In this document: positions 23,281-34,408 of the stretch, in pieces
Layout: every line of letters begins with the position of its first letter
Position numbering within the stretch: the first letter of the stretch is position 1
Origin: Symbiodinium natans
Lineage: Eukaryota; Sar; Dinophyceae; Suessiales; Symbiodiniaceae
Assembly: GCA_905221605.1 (NCBI GenBank)
Contig: CAJNDS010000169.1
Location: 925,001-989,000, forward strand
Reading direction: 5' to 3'
DNA length: 64,000 bases
Notes under the pieces: generated by a model
Told to the model about the DNA's origin: nothing
The model's database searches: none
What the model saw: the letters and a program-made list of their open reading frames with translations, nothing else
Translations under genes and position numbers: made by a program

Positions 23281-23520
23281 AGACCCTAAACCCCTAAACC
23301 CCTAAACCCCTAAACCCCTAAACCCCGAAACCCCTCAAGCCCCAAACCCCTAAACCCCTAAACCCCTAAACCCCTAAACCCCTAAACCCCTAAACCCCTA
23401 AACCCCTAAACCCCTAAACCCCTAAACCCCTAAAACCCTAAAACCCCTAAACCCCTAAACCCCTAAAACCCCTAAACCCCTAAACCCCTAAAACCCCTAA
23501 ACCCCTAAAACCCCAAACCT
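23281..23520 (-). repeat. CCCCTAAA octamer array
   Basis: About 240 nt of an eight-base variant, CCCCTAAA, with some CCCCTAAAA units. It is homogeneous over its length and is clearly distinct from the CCCTAAA arrays nearby, so it expanded from a variant unit. Confidence 0.95.
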
Positions 23521-23832
23521 ACTCCGAGTTCAGGTCTGGCTCTTGGTTGGACCTTTTGGGTGTTAAAAGGGGTCGGTCCGCTTTATGGGTCGGTAAAGTT
23601 TTGGGCTTGTGGGTCTTAGGGGTCGTTGTTTTTTTGTTTTGGTGTTTCTTGTTGAGCTTATTCAGGGGCGATTTAGAGTTTCTTTTGGGTTGTTTTCGGG
23701 TAACTTAAGGTTATTTAGGGGTTTGGGCGGGGGGCGGGGGTGTTGGGGGTTTAGTTTTTGGGTTGGGGTTCAGGGTGCAGGCTTTAGGGTTGGGGAGGCA
23801 TAAGGAGGCTGGGCTTAGGCTTCGGGCTGGTG

Positions 23833-24076
23833 ATGACCCTGGCCAATGAGAAGATACGTGAACGACCGGCAATGGCTAAAACCCGCAACCCTAAACCCTA
23901 AACCCTAAACCCTAAACCCTAAACCGCATGCGGATGTCAGGTGAAACCTCGCAAAGAGGACCCGCTCAACATCGAGACTGAGACGCTCTGCCGTCATGCC
24001 AAGGCGTGGCACTGGGGGTTTGCAATTGACAGGTTGGTTTTCATTCTCTGGTTATCGGAACATGTATACATATATA

Positions 24077-24107
<31 letters not shown>

Positions 24108-24116
24108 GTGTATAAC

Positions 24117-24166
<50 letters not shown>

Positions 24167-24383
24167 TTCTTTTGTTCTTATTAAGTCCTTCCTTTCCTCT
24201 CCTGGCCGCGTTTTCCGAACTTAGTGGACTATGCCTTCCTCGACGGCTAACTACTAGTAACACAGGATGCTGTCAGCCACGAACCCTCAAAGTCAGGGTG
24301 CAGAGGGCCAACATTTCAACTTTTCTTCGTCCAGCCAAGTAGCATGTTTGACCTTGTGGATGTGGTATGAAGTGGTATACTAA
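23833..24383 (+). CDS. Candidate three-exon gene, unknown protein
   Basis: Possible exons are 23833-23880 (ATG; MTLANEKIRERPAMAK), 23941-24032 (from CAG; VKPRKEDPLNIETETLCRHA then KAWHWGFAID; donor GTTGGT) and 24266-24383 (from CACAG; begins MLSATNPQSQGAEGQHFNF and ends VVY then TAA). Exons 2 and 3 agree in phase. The intron between them is a TA/GT microsatellite. Exon 2 is the most protein-like. No family recognised, and the first exon is the least certain. Confidence 0.33.
24062..24165. repeat. TA/TATG and GT microsatellite
   Basis: TA and TATG units followed by about 18 GT units. The IYIYI and HTHTH frames are artefacts of the repeat. Confidence 0.95.
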
Positions 24384-25214
24384 GAATATACCCTGTATGC
24401 CTGAGAAGCTGCGCGCACGAAGTCCCGAGGCTCCTCCTAGGATTCGTGTGGGGTGGTCGGATGACCAGCCCCCGCCGGTTGGAGTGAGCTCTCAGAAGTC
24501 AAGCCGGGTCTTCCCTGGAACCCTGAACCTAAACCCCGAAAACCCTGAAACCCTTAAGCTCTCTTAAGGCCTAATAAGCTGGAGCCTCAAAATCCTAATC
24601 CCTGAGACCCTCAGACCCTAAATCCCGTCCTTACCTACACTTTGCGAAGATGCCCAAGATCGTGCAAGGCAGTGCCTCAGCATCAGGGTTTAGGGTTTTT
24701 GTGACTTGAACCCAGGGCTTTGGGTCTTGAATGGTTTTAAGGCTTCAGGGTTTTTGGAGTTGTGGATAGTCGCAGCCTTTTGTGATCGACACCCCCCTGC
24801 GAATCGCATGAAGTTAAGCTTTCGATGTTTCGGGTTTGAAGCCCGAAACCTTAAACCCTGAACCCCAAACCCAAAACCGTGGTGATTTCTCAGCAAACCC
24901 TCCGGTGAGAAAAAAACAAACGCTCCAGGGGCAGCATAAGAACGATCCTGGCAGGCTGGGAGCTTTGGGAGGGGGGGGGGTTTAGGGTTTAAAGTTTAGG
25001 GTTTAGGGTCGAGGGTCTAGGGTGTGGAGGGCTTAGGGTTCAGGGTTGCGCCTGGAGTTGGGAGTTTCAGGAGGTGGAAATGGGGCTTTAGCCCTGTAGT
25101 TTCTTTACAGCCTTGAGTGGTTCGGCTTCCATTCTTTGGTCACAACATGAGCATAGGTCGAAAATCTGGGTCCGTGTGGGTCCTCCCGTCAGGCAGATAT
25201 TCGAAGCCCCACAA

Positions 25215-25380
25215 CCCTAAACCCCATATAAGCCCCCTAAACCCCCTAAACCCCTAAACCCTAAACCCCCTAAACCCCCTAAACCCCCTAAACCCCCTAA
25301 ACCCCCTAAACCCCCTAAACTAAACCCCCTAAACCCCTAAAGCCCCTAAACACCTAAATCCCTAAACCCCCTAAATCCTA
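25215..25380 (-). repeat. CCCCCTAAA nonamer array
   Basis: About a dozen units of a nine-base variant, CCCCCTAAA, mixed with octamers. A mirror-orientation array of GGGGGCTTA/GGGGGTTTA lies at 25980-26075. Confidence 0.9.
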
Positions 25381-25517
25381 GAGTCCCCTACTCCCCAAAC
25401 CCGGGCTTTGTAGCCTTGGAGGTCGAAGCAGTTCTACAAACCCATCGCGGACCTCTTCACTCAGAAGGCCCACTGCAGCTGTTAGCCAAAGACGATGTCT
25501 TGGCTTTCGAGTGTTGG

Positions 25518-25593
25518 GAAGGGTTTAGGGTTTAGGGTTTAGGGTTTAGGGTTTAGTGTTTAGGGTTTAGGGTTTAGGGTTTAGGGTTTAGGG
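25518..25593 (+). repeat. TTTAGGG array
   Basis: Ten heptamers with one TTTAGTG variant. Confidence 0.95.
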
Positions 25594-26100
25594 AAGTTGG
25601 GATCTTGATGCTTGGAAAGGGCTTGGGCCATCCCTGAGCTGTGAACCCTACTGAACCACCCCGTGCAGTTCATGGTTTAGGCTCCACTCCCCGTTGCTCA
25701 CCCGAGGCCCTGTAGACCCAACACCCCAACGCCTCTAGGCGCTGAACTCTCGCATTTACTCAGTCCTCGAAACTCGCACTTAAGCTTTTTTTGGTCACCC
25801 TTGCCTGAATGCCCTGAGCCCTAAACCCTAAACTCCACTCATGAACCCTAAACCCTAAACCTAAACCCCTGAGCTCCATTCATGAAGAGCCTTGGTCCAG
25901 TCCAAAATGAACGCACTGACCTTCGGCATCGAGGAGGTTTCATCGCCATGCCCTCGGATCGTGGCCTAAGTTGGGAGTTTGGGGGTTTAGGGCTCAGGGG
26001 GCTTAGGGGGCTTAGGGGGCTTAGGGGGTTTAGGGGCTTTAGGGGGTTTAGGGGGTTTAGGGGGTTTCGAGGCTTAGGGCCTGGAGTTCCTGTTCACGAC

Positions 26101-26247
26101 ATGTCGAACTATCTCCCAGAAAGACTGCGGCGGCTACAAGTGTCTGTGTCGATTTCGGAGGGTGGGTCGGGCCTTCGGAGATTCGAGCTAAGGCTGAACC
26201 ATCTAAACGATGTCCGGGCTTGCTTCCCCATAGGACCCTTGGCATGA
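26101..26247 (+). CDS. Candidate terminal exon, unknown protein
   Basis: Open frame ending in TGA at 26245-26247. It contains MSNYLPERLRRLQVSVSISE and, near the end, FELRLNHLNDVRACFPIG. It follows a GGGGGTTTA array. A second frame reads a Cys-rich piece here and the minus strand is open too, so it is uncertain. Confidence 0.28.
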   Translation: MSNYLPERLRRLQVSVSISEGGSGLRRFELRLNHLNDVRACFPIGPLA

Positions 26248-26533
26248 ATCCTAAACCCTAAAACCCTCCCAGAGACCCCCTCCCCCACCCTAAATCCCGT
26301 TCTGTTCGGTGGGGAAACGGGGGGGGGTGGGGGGGTGTTAGGGTTTGAGTTTAGCCCAGCAGAACGCAATCTGTCACACCCCAAGCTTGGAATCCAATCT
26401 CAGGGCTAGCGGCAAAGCGCCGCGCGCGTACATCTACCAGGCCAGAGGGGTCGGGGGATGTTTTTTTGTCTGGGGATGTGGGCTGCTTCATGGCTGTAGG
26501 ACGCTTCGGAGACTAGGAGTCAGGGCTCAGCAT

Positions 26534-26673
26534 CTCCCTAAACCCTAAACCCTAAACCCTAAACCCTAAACCCCAAACCCCAAACCCCAAACCCCAAACC
26601 CCAAACCCCAAACCCGAAACCCTAAACCCTAAACCCTAAACCCTAAACCCTAAACCCTAAACCCTAAACCCTA
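26534..26673 (-). repeat. CCCTAAA array with CCCCAAA core
   Basis: CCCTAAA units flank a central block of about six CCCCAAA units, so a variant has amplified inside an older array. A TTTAGGG array lies at 26784-26822. Confidence 0.95.
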
Positions 26674-27039
26674 GCCGTAAACCTGAGCCCTCAGCGAGGA
26701 CACTGCCGGTACTACAGTGAACAAGCACTGGCTCACACTGGTCTGGCTGGGGAGCTCAGGGGGTTCGAAGGTGCAGGAATTGAAGGGTTTAGGGTTTAGG
26801 GTTTAGGGTTTAGGGTTTAGGGCGTGCCAAACGGGAGCGCGCTTTGGGAGCGCGCGGTAGTCTGCAGACCTACCCACCCCAAGACCGCCCACTTACAACT
26901 CTCAAAGAGTTAAGACCTTTTTATTTTTTTACAAAGCATCACATGAGTCAGCACTCACGCCCTTTTTGGGGATTTCCACAAGGTGCGTGGACCAGGCGCA
27001 AAGCTGTAGCAGACGGAAACGAGGCAGGGTCCATGAAGG

Positions 27040-27800
27040 GCTAAGGGACGGGCCAGGAACAGAGAAAGGCAGCGAGGCTTGGTTGGCGCGAAGGGGCTCC
27101 AGCCAGGAAGAACACACACAGTGAACAGCTTGGGCAGAGCGCCACGGAAACAGGGCTGGTGTGGCGGATAGCTTGGCTTGGCGCGAAGGGGGTAAGGTGG
27201 GGTGCCGGGCCAGGGTCAGGACCAGGCACAAAGTTGCAGCAAACGGCAGGACTTGGCGCGAAGGGGCTAAAGCCAGAGACCCCGAAACAGGACACAAAGT
27301 GGTGCGCGGCAAAACTAGTCAGGCCCCAGAACCAGGGCAGCCCGAGCCGGCCAGGGCCAGGGGCTAGGGCCAGCACAAAAACTAGTCAGGCAGGGTCAGA
27401 CAAAAGGGCCAGACAGCAGGGCCAGGGCCAGGGCCGGCCAGGCCAGGGCCAGGGGCAACCCAGGGCCAGCATTAGGGCGCCAGGGCCAGGGCGCGTCAGG
27501 GGCACGGCCAGGGCCCGCCAGGGCCAGGGCCAGGGTCCAGGGCCAGAGGGTGAGGGCCATGGGGGGCAGGGCAGGGCCAGAGCCTGCCTGCCCCAACAAA
27601 ACGGCCCCTGGTGCCCTCAGCTGTGCGGACGGGGTGAGGGGCCAGGGGTCTCAAGGGGCCGTCCCAGGGGGCCCTCCAATGCAGGACCCCACCAGCCAGC
27701 GGTCGCCCGCCTGGGGCTCCCTCGCAGGGTCTCACTGAGCGCTCGACCAGCGCCCGCCTACCCCAAAAGACAAGAGAGTGGGGTGGCGGGCGGGTTGAGG
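27040..27800 (+). repeat. GC-rich GGCCAG minisatellite region
   Basis: About 750 nt rich in AGGGCCAGGGCC and CAGGCAGGGTC units, with a longer unit TTGGCGCGAAGGGG(C/G)T seen at 27086, 27178 and 27256. It contains no TTTAGGG. All frames are open; the 217-codon plus-strand frame (G/Q/P/A-rich) is low-complexity and most likely not a gene. Confidence 0.7.
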
Positions 27801-27948
27801 GTTGAGGGTTGAGGGTTTAGGGTCGGGGGAAAAACCATCCCTCCCTCTGCAGTTCGTGCGTCTTTTGAGCTTCCAACACCTGATTCGCAAGGATGGGAGT
27901 GCAAGGACGTCAGGGGTTTCGCGTTTAGGGGTTTGGGGTGTACAGGGT

Positions 27949-28055
27949 GGGGCCCCCTTACTATACTAACTGTAGTTAAGGGACTTATAACCTAACATAG
28001 GGTCCTTATAACCAGGGCCCTTATAACTCTTCTTATAACTAGGGGGCCCCACCCT
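27949..28055. mobile_element. Inverted-repeat element, family D
   Basis: Starts GGGGCCCCCTTACTATACTA and ends AACTAGGGGGCCCCACC; internal GTTAAGGGACTTATAACC. This is the best preserved copy of the family. Confidence 0.8.
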
Positions 28056-28418
28056 GTAGGGGTTTAGGGGTTTAGGGGTTGAGGGGTTGAGGGTGACTTG
28101 AGGAGGTTGACCGGTGGGTAGAAAAGCGGGCATTGCATGTTCTCCAGTTCATTGCACCTTCTCCTCTTCCGGGCGGCTCAAGCTTGGCGGGTAACGTGCT
28201 GGCCCTTTCCCCAAACAGAATCCAGAAAAAAAGGGCTCTGTGCTATTTAACACATGGAGGCCTCAATTCTAGGGCTTGGTGTCGAGGCATGCAGGGTCCT
28301 CCCGGATTATGTGAAACACCTCCCGAAACTACAGAGCCACTGAAGCAACTACGTACTAAAAGTCGAAGATAGTACAGACCCTGAACCGTTAACCCCCTAA
28401 CCTCAAAATCAACACTGG

Positions 28419-28512
28419 ATGCCCAGGCAGGAAGAGTGGACGCAGAATCCTTTTGCGCGCCACAAGTGCCGGGCTGAGGGTCTTCGGCGACTCGAAAGTG
28501 TCCATGTGGAAT
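28419..28512 (+). CDS. Candidate first exon, unknown protein
   Basis: ATG opens MPRQEEWTQNPFARHKCRAE followed by GLRRLESVHVEF, then the frame enters a family B element at 28514, the arrangement expected if that element is or lies in an intron. No family recognised. Confidence 0.3.
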
Positions 28513-28513
28513 T

Positions 28514-28626
28514 TTTCCCCAACATGGGGGGGTTTGGTGCCCTTTCAGACGTCAAATGGTGTCGTTTCTCCCAAGGGACCCCACCCCCCCATATCTAGCG
28601 TACCCTTATTTTCGGAAACCCCCATG
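28514..28626. mobile_element. Family B element
   Basis: Right end TTATTTTCGGAAACCCCCAT, left end degenerate TTTTTCCCCAACATGGGG. A family C relative follows at 28702-28790 (CAAGAAAGAGTACCCTCATT). Confidence 0.65.
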
Positions 28627-29263
28627 CTAGTCCCAGACCTTGCACTCCATCTGATAATGAGGAGTTCTGCAAGCCTAGATGACTTACACCAGGCCGAGTG
28701 TGGGCCTTGATTCCCAATTTGCTTATTTCATAAAGTTCCCTTCTAAAACCCCATGAGCCAAGAAAGAGTACCCTCATTCTAGGAAGACACCCCACGAAGG
28801 GGCCATAAGTTAGATCACGGCTGTCTCAGATCAAGGCTCTGGCGGCTGTAGGTTTCCGAGCGTGCCTTGGGACCTAAAACCTACAAACCCCTAAGTTCCA
28901 AGCCCCAAACTGTCATCTCCCCAAACCCGAAACCCACAAAGCTTTCTTGAGCCCGAAGCCCCCCAAGTTTTCAACGCCTGAAGAATCGCGCACGTGTATT
29001 GACATCTATAAAAGCCAGACTCCCTTAAGCCCTAAATCCTAAACCCCAAACCCTAAACCCTAAATCCTGAATCCGAAACCCAAACCCTCCCTCCCCCCCC
29101 CTTTTTTCCCCTGAAGTCCCTAGAGCCTTCAGGTACATCAAAGGTAAAATCGTGTACCAGAGAAGCCCTGAGGCGCATGTTTAGGTTTAGGGTTTAGGGT
29201 TTAGGGTTTAGGGTTTGCATCAGGGTCGATAAGGGTTTAGGGTTCAGCATTCTCCGGTGGCGG

Positions 29264-29801
29264 TTGTGTGCCTATCATGCTGTGACAGAGGGTCATATAC
29301 TGGGCTCCTGGGGCTTTATAGGCTTAATGTCGGGCTCACTAAAGTCTAAAGGGTTTCGTCATGCTTATGTGGGGTTTAAGTCCGGGGTGTTGGGTAATAG
29401 GTGGCCTCCAGCTGGGGTGGGGGAGCGGGAGCATACAGGTTATAAGGCCTGGTCAGGATTTAGGGTACAGGATTTAGAGTACGGGCTTGTGGTTCTTGAG
29501 TTGAGGTTAGGTATGGTGGTCGTGAGAGTGAGAAGTGCGCTTGACACCTCAGATGTTGATCTTTGCGAGTCTCTGGAGGATGAGAACGTTAGAACAGCTC
29601 TCCGATTCATTACATGCAATGCAACAGGGTTTGGATCAGGGGATGTGCGATGGCTCTGCCGATTCCTTTGTGCAGGAAGAGGAGTTCTTCACGAAGGCAT
29701 ACACCATCATGGATGGTAGCATGATGCTTTCCGAGATAGAGGACTTCCTGATCCGGTCGAGAAGGGTCCTCGGAGTTGCGGGTTGCAGGATGCCAGCATA
29801 G
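29264..29801 (+). CDS. Candidate exon region, two overlapping frames
   Basis: Two plus-strand frames are open. The better one starts at an ATG after CAG (29553) and reads to a TAG at 29801, with EEFFTKAYTIMDGSMMLSEI near its end; the other (29264-29719) is longer but its first half contains repeat-like GFRV/GLVVLE translation. No family recognised. Confidence 0.3.
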
Positions 29802-30741
29802 GGCATGAAGCCAGGAAGCCTACGGCAGCCCAAAGTAAGCAACGCTTGGTCGCGCGTAGGCGACAAGTCTTTACATTCGCCTTGTCTGCTCCTTAAACTC
29901 GTTGCCCTCAGCATCTTTAAAGTCTTTTAGCTGAGTGTACTACTGTATCCCAAGTTTTGAGTTTTATGGATGGGATGCAGGGCTCCTGCAGAAATGTGGA
30001 CTTCTGAGTACTAGTTGCCTTTATGAGGGGAAGAGTCGGGGTGGACACTCCGTAGAGTTCTCTTATACGGTCCCGAAGTGAAACACTGTCTCCCCTTCAT
30101 ATGACTCTCATGTCCGCGCAACAGAGAATTTAGTCCGGCACTCTCAAAGTCCAGTGCGAGCCTTCCAGAACAACATGGTAGACCTCTGAAACCCCTCCTA
30201 AGCTACCCTGAACCCAACCCTACCTGCGACCCTACTATACTCTACGTGCCTGCAGCTCCATGGGTTATGCGGTTATACCTACGAACTACCCCCTGGTTCT
30301 TCGCAGGGAATGAGGGAATGAGGGCCCTATATGTACCCTTTAAGGGATTGTATAGGGTACCTCATCAGCGAGGACTCCGGCTTTCCCTCGCCGCTACCGG
30401 GCGAGGATGTGAAGTGCTCGCCTTGGGTTATCGGGTGTAGGGCTAGCACGGGCAGTTAGGCTCTTTGATTTAGCATTTTAGTATTCTAGGTAGGCCCTTG
30501 GGACCTTTCATATCTTCCCTTACGGGGTTCAGGGGGTGTTAAAGGCTATCCTAGTAGTAGAGAGGTCTAGCCTGCGATGGCGATAGCTGCTTACTGCGGA
30601 CGGTTCTTGGTGGCGCGGTTGATGTTTTGACGAAGGCCACATCAACTTTTCTTCCCGGAGCCCCGCACATCCGCACGAAACCTCCATTAAACACTAAACC
30701 AGGGTTTAGGGTTTAGGGGGTTTAGGCTTTTTTGGTTCCAG

Positions 30742-30940
30742 GAAGCTGAGGTTCATGACGCCCACCGAAGACAAAGGTGACAAAGCCCCAGATGTAGATG
30801 GTTTTTCTCCACCCTGTGGTCGGGTTGCCCGAGAGCATACTAGGCAGCTAGGGTTGGCCATAGGAGAAGTGAGGTTTGCCAGTCTTGAGGTGAATAGGGT
30901 TAAACGTGTCTGTCAGAGGCTTGCAAGGGCCAAGCCTTAG
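30742..30940 (+). CDS. Candidate terminal exon, unknown protein
   Basis: After CCAG the frame reads KLRFMTPTEDKGDKAPDVDG and goes on for 66 codons to TAG, with a basic end (NRVKRVCQRLARAKP). It follows a TTTAGGG tract. No family recognised. Confidence 0.33.
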
Positions 30941-31068
30941 TAAATGGTTTAGGGCTTCCAGTCGGCGATGTCCCCAGATGATGTTGTCGCTCAACCCCAA
31001 ATGTACTCTATGGGGGATTGATCAAAGTTAAAACTCCATTGCTGCACCCCCATTGACATAAACAACAG

Positions 31069-31208
31069 ACCGACTCTTGCCGAGACATCATGCTAATCAA
31101 CCGCCATGAGCCCTGCTTTTGTAACGCGAACACGCGCCCAAGAAAGCCAGGTATCTGGACAATGCCCCGTGAGCGGGACAGCTATCAGATAGACCCGGAA
31201 CTTCCAAA
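31069..31208 (+). CDS. Candidate internal exon, unknown protein
   Basis: After ACAACAG the frame reads TDSCRDIMLINRHEPCFCNA and continues about 46 codons to AAGCCCC, a possible GC donor. Four cysteines and a mixed charged composition look protein-like. No family recognised. Confidence 0.35.
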
Positions 31209-31654
31209 GCCCCTTAACTTTAAGGCTCCAGGGACTCTTGTGTCAGGGCCTTGCGGCCTACAAGCGGCCTATACCCTAAACCCTAAACCCTAAACCCTAT
31301 AAAACCCTAAACCCTAAACCCTAAACCAGGTTTGTGGGTTTTTTTGGGCCCAAGGCCTATGGGTAAGGATTTTGGAAGTTCTGGGGAGCAGATCCCTGTG
31401 CAAAAGCGCTGCAAGGAGCCCTGGTCTAGGGTTTATAGGGTTTAGGGTTTAGGGTCTAGGGTTTAGGGTTTAGGGTTTAGGGTTTTTGGACGATGTGATC
31501 ACCAAGCGAAACCTTCAGCGAAATCAGGGCTTTCTGGGGCCTCTTGGCCTCTAGCGCTTGCCCCGGTCAGCAGTAGACCTGTGCGCCAGCTGTTACTCTT
31601 CGAAAGCCTGGCTGTGGATAGTGTAGTGTGACCTTGCCGACGAAAGCGGTGAGA

Positions 31655-31705
31655 ATGTCACGTGAGCTGTGGTCCCGCGCTGAGGGAGTAAGGCTTGAGG
31701 CTTCA
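31655..31705 (+). CDS. Candidate first exon, unknown protein
   Basis: ATG followed by 17 codons (MSRELWSRAEGVRLEAS) to a consensus GTAAGT donor in phase 0. The next possible exon is 31861-31951 (after TTTCAG; LGKKQSPKQLPIYFSSLSIK...), which then runs into a family B element. Later pieces are ambiguous between frames. Confidence 0.3.
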
Positions 31706-31956
31706 GTAAGTCTCCCTTCTTTAAAGGCATGCCGTTTAGGGTTTGGGGTTTAGGGTTCAGGGTTTAGGGTTTAGGGTTGTTAAAATTAATCTGAGGTATT
31801 GTTATAGGGAAAATACGGGGATGCTTATTGGTATTGCTCCTGTATGACCACCATTTCAGCTCGGAAAAAAGCAGAGCCCAAAACAGTTGCCAATATACTT
31901 TTCAAGTCTCTCTATAAAATTGAGATACAAACCCGAATTTTCCTCTCTTGTTAAAC

Positions 31957-32070
31957 GGGGGTTTCCTGAATTCGGGGGTATCCTATTGGGGTCCTCAGTA
32001 TCAGGGAATCCCACTATTTGGGGATCTATATTGGGGGTCCCCTATTTTCGTATACCCCCAAACTACTAAT
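31957..32070. mobile_element. Family B element
   Basis: GGGGGTTTCCTGAATTCGGGG at the left and GGTCCCCTATTTTCGTATACCCCC at the right; internal ACTATTTGGGGATCTATATTGGGGG as in the 58784 copy. Confidence 0.75.
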
Positions 32071-33589
32071 TAATTGCTTAAGAACCCGGAAACAGCAAAC
32101 ATACTCTTCCTTATTAAGGGTAATATAGGGATTATTCTGTTTTATTCGTTTGGGGTTCTTAAGCGAGTAGCAGCAACTAGGTGCCATACTAGACGCCACT
32201 CCCTTTGGCACAAACGGGTTGGCAGCACCCATCCCAAGGATGTTGTCATATTCAGGTTGAGCCGCGATGTGCAGGCCATGGATATGCCTAAACCCTAAAC
32301 CCTAAACCCTAACCCAAAAAAATGGGGTTTCGGGTTTCAGGGTTGGGTGGGTTGAGGGTGGCATCAAGCTAGGGGTTTGAAGATCTGTACTGCACAGATT
32401 GTAAGTGCCATGAATCATATGGGGGTTTAGGGTTTAGGGTGTAGGGTTTAGGGTTTAGGGTTGAGGTTTTATAGGGACCGCAGCTCGTTTGGAGAACCCG
32501 CCATCTCTGAATGGAGCTTGGGCGGCGACCTTGTGTTTTGGCAGGGGCTTCGATGTACAGATCTTCATCCTTTTGGCTGACAGCCGCAACCCTAAACCCA
32601 AACCGCATATTCATAGGGAGAATGAAGCCTAGCCGAACTAGCAGTCCTTCATAGTGATTATAGTAGAGGTGAAATAATCCCTATTAAGGAGCTGTTAGTA
32701 GAAGGGGGAGCATCCCAACCCTAAACCCTAAACCCGAAGCATCGCAAGAGGCACACCAGTGAATGCTGGAACCCCTGCATCCGCGAAGCGCGTGCTCCCA
32801 GGAGATTGCCCGCCTGGCGAAGGCTCTGGCGACGCCCTCCTTGGTCTCCTCTGGGTTGAAGTTGAAGGGGGCTGAGGTCTAGGGTTTTAAAATTTAGGGT
32901 TTAGGGTTTAGGGTTTAGGGTTTAGGGTTAGGGTGACAATTGAAACATCGTCACAGTCTAGCAGCTCTCGGCGTAGCATGCCCCATGAGATATCTGTACA
33001 TGCCTGACGTGTCAGCAGCAACGACTTCGTGCACGGGATGTTAAGAGTCTCTGCTTCTACATTCGCTGCTTCTTTAAGACCACTTGTTCCAAGCAACTAC
33101 CAGTGAATTGGACGCTCGAAAGGCATTCCCCCCATTCAGCAGCGCACAGGTCCTTGTTCTGAGGTAAAATCCAAGGGTTTGGGGAGCTTTAGGGTTTAGG
33201 GTTTAGGGTTCGGGGGTTCAGGGGTTCAGGATTTGGGGGTTGCGTAGGGCTTTTGGACTTCCGAACCATGCGCCCCCCGAGACGCCAAGCCAGAAATAAG
33301 AGTCGCACAGGCGAGGGCAAGGAATGCCAACTCTTCACCTCTTAAGCCCTATAGTCCTAAATAATCCTAAAGTAGGCCTAAGCCCTAAACCCCAGCTCTA
33401 CTTTCCTTGAGGACTTGTTCAGAAATTTGAGGGGTTCTGTTTCTCCCCAATAACGCATCCGTTTCTGTCTGGCTGCTTGCTGCTCTTGCCGATAGAAGCT
33501 GCCCACTAGAAGGGACCCTTGATTTCACTGCCCCTAAACCTAGCAAGCCCCAAAACAGACCCCACATGAGCCAGGACCCAGAGGTGGTC

Positions 33590-33682
33590 CTTATTCCCTT
33601 GTGTTGGGGGGTTTAGGTTCCCTTATCACCCCCTTTAAGCCAAAAAGGGCACCCTCTTCATTCCTAGGTTTCTCCTGGGTCT
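33590..33682. mobile_element. Introner-like element, family C
   Basis: GGTCCTTATTCCCTTGTG, GGTTCCCTTATCACCCCC, AAGCCAAAAAGGGCACCCTC and CCTAGGTTTCTCCTGGGTCT; more than half of the bases match the 17255 copy in order. Confidence 0.75.
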
Positions 33683-33965
33683 AGTGAGGTAGGGCTTAGG
33701 GTGGAACTTTGCAGCACCACGCCTCTGACTGTGTGCGCCAAGCTGCGGCCGAGATACATTGCCGGCGCTAGAGTTTCTAGCGTTTGTGGATTTAGGCTGT
33801 GGGGTTTAAACGGTTTAGGGTTTGGGGCATAAATTCCGGTGGGCACCAGTGGCCGTCATTATTACACACTTTTGCCTGTCGTAGTGTGACCCAAAACTAA
33901 AAACCGGCTAGCTTGAGCCCCCTTAAAGGGATTAGAGAGTAGTCATCTAGAACGGAGAAGAGTAG

Positions 33966-34139
33966 GTTAAAGCCCGTGAATCCTCAACCCTCTTGTGGCA
34001 AGCGCAAGCTGCCCTCGCCGATGCATCGCCTTCCAACTTTGCTTGCTCCGCAACGTCGCATGAACTTATTGTGCGAGGCAGCAGCGATCCAGCCCTAGAC
34101 TGGCTTGACACCGTCTTTCGCAGCTATTCTAGCCTATAA
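33966..34139 (+). CDS. Candidate terminal exon, unknown protein
   Basis: After AGTAG, with the G expected after the acceptor, 57 codons run to TAA. It contains LLWQAQAALADASPSNFACS and ends DPALDWLDTVFRSYSSL. The stretch has no TTTAGGG and its composition is protein-like. No family recognised. Confidence 0.4.
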   Translation, partial: VKARESSTLLWQAQAALADASPSNFACSATSHELIVRGSSDPALDWLDTVFRSYSSL

Positions 34140-34326
34140 TTGTGTCAAACCCCATACGTCGAGAAACCCCTACCTCAAACCATACGTATGTACATGTACA
34201 TAATATTATATATATGTATAATGTATAGTCATCCTTGAATAGATTGAATTTGGGCTTCGTGTTTTTGTTGTTTGTTTCGGGGTTTTTGGTTTTGCCCACG
34301 TTGTTTTTAAGGAACCCAGAGTCTCA

Positions 34327-34408
34327 AAACCCATAGATAGAATATTTTCGGGACCCCGAAAAAACGCCCGTTTTCGGCCTCCTCCACACATATTCTATCT
34401 ATGGGTTT
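34327..34408. mobile_element. Palindromic element with 18-base perfect ends
   Basis: AAACCCATAGATAGAATA at the left and its exact reverse complement at the right, 82 nt overall, with an inner CCGAAAA...TTTTCGG hairpin. Single ends (CCATAGATAGGATAG, CCATAGATAAAATATAG, TATTCTATCTAACG) recur up to 34800. Confidence 0.8.

Noticed and set aside
27159-27812. 217-codon G/P/Q-rich protein as a gene
   Set aside because: The whole frame lies in the GGCCAG minisatellite and the other frames are open too.
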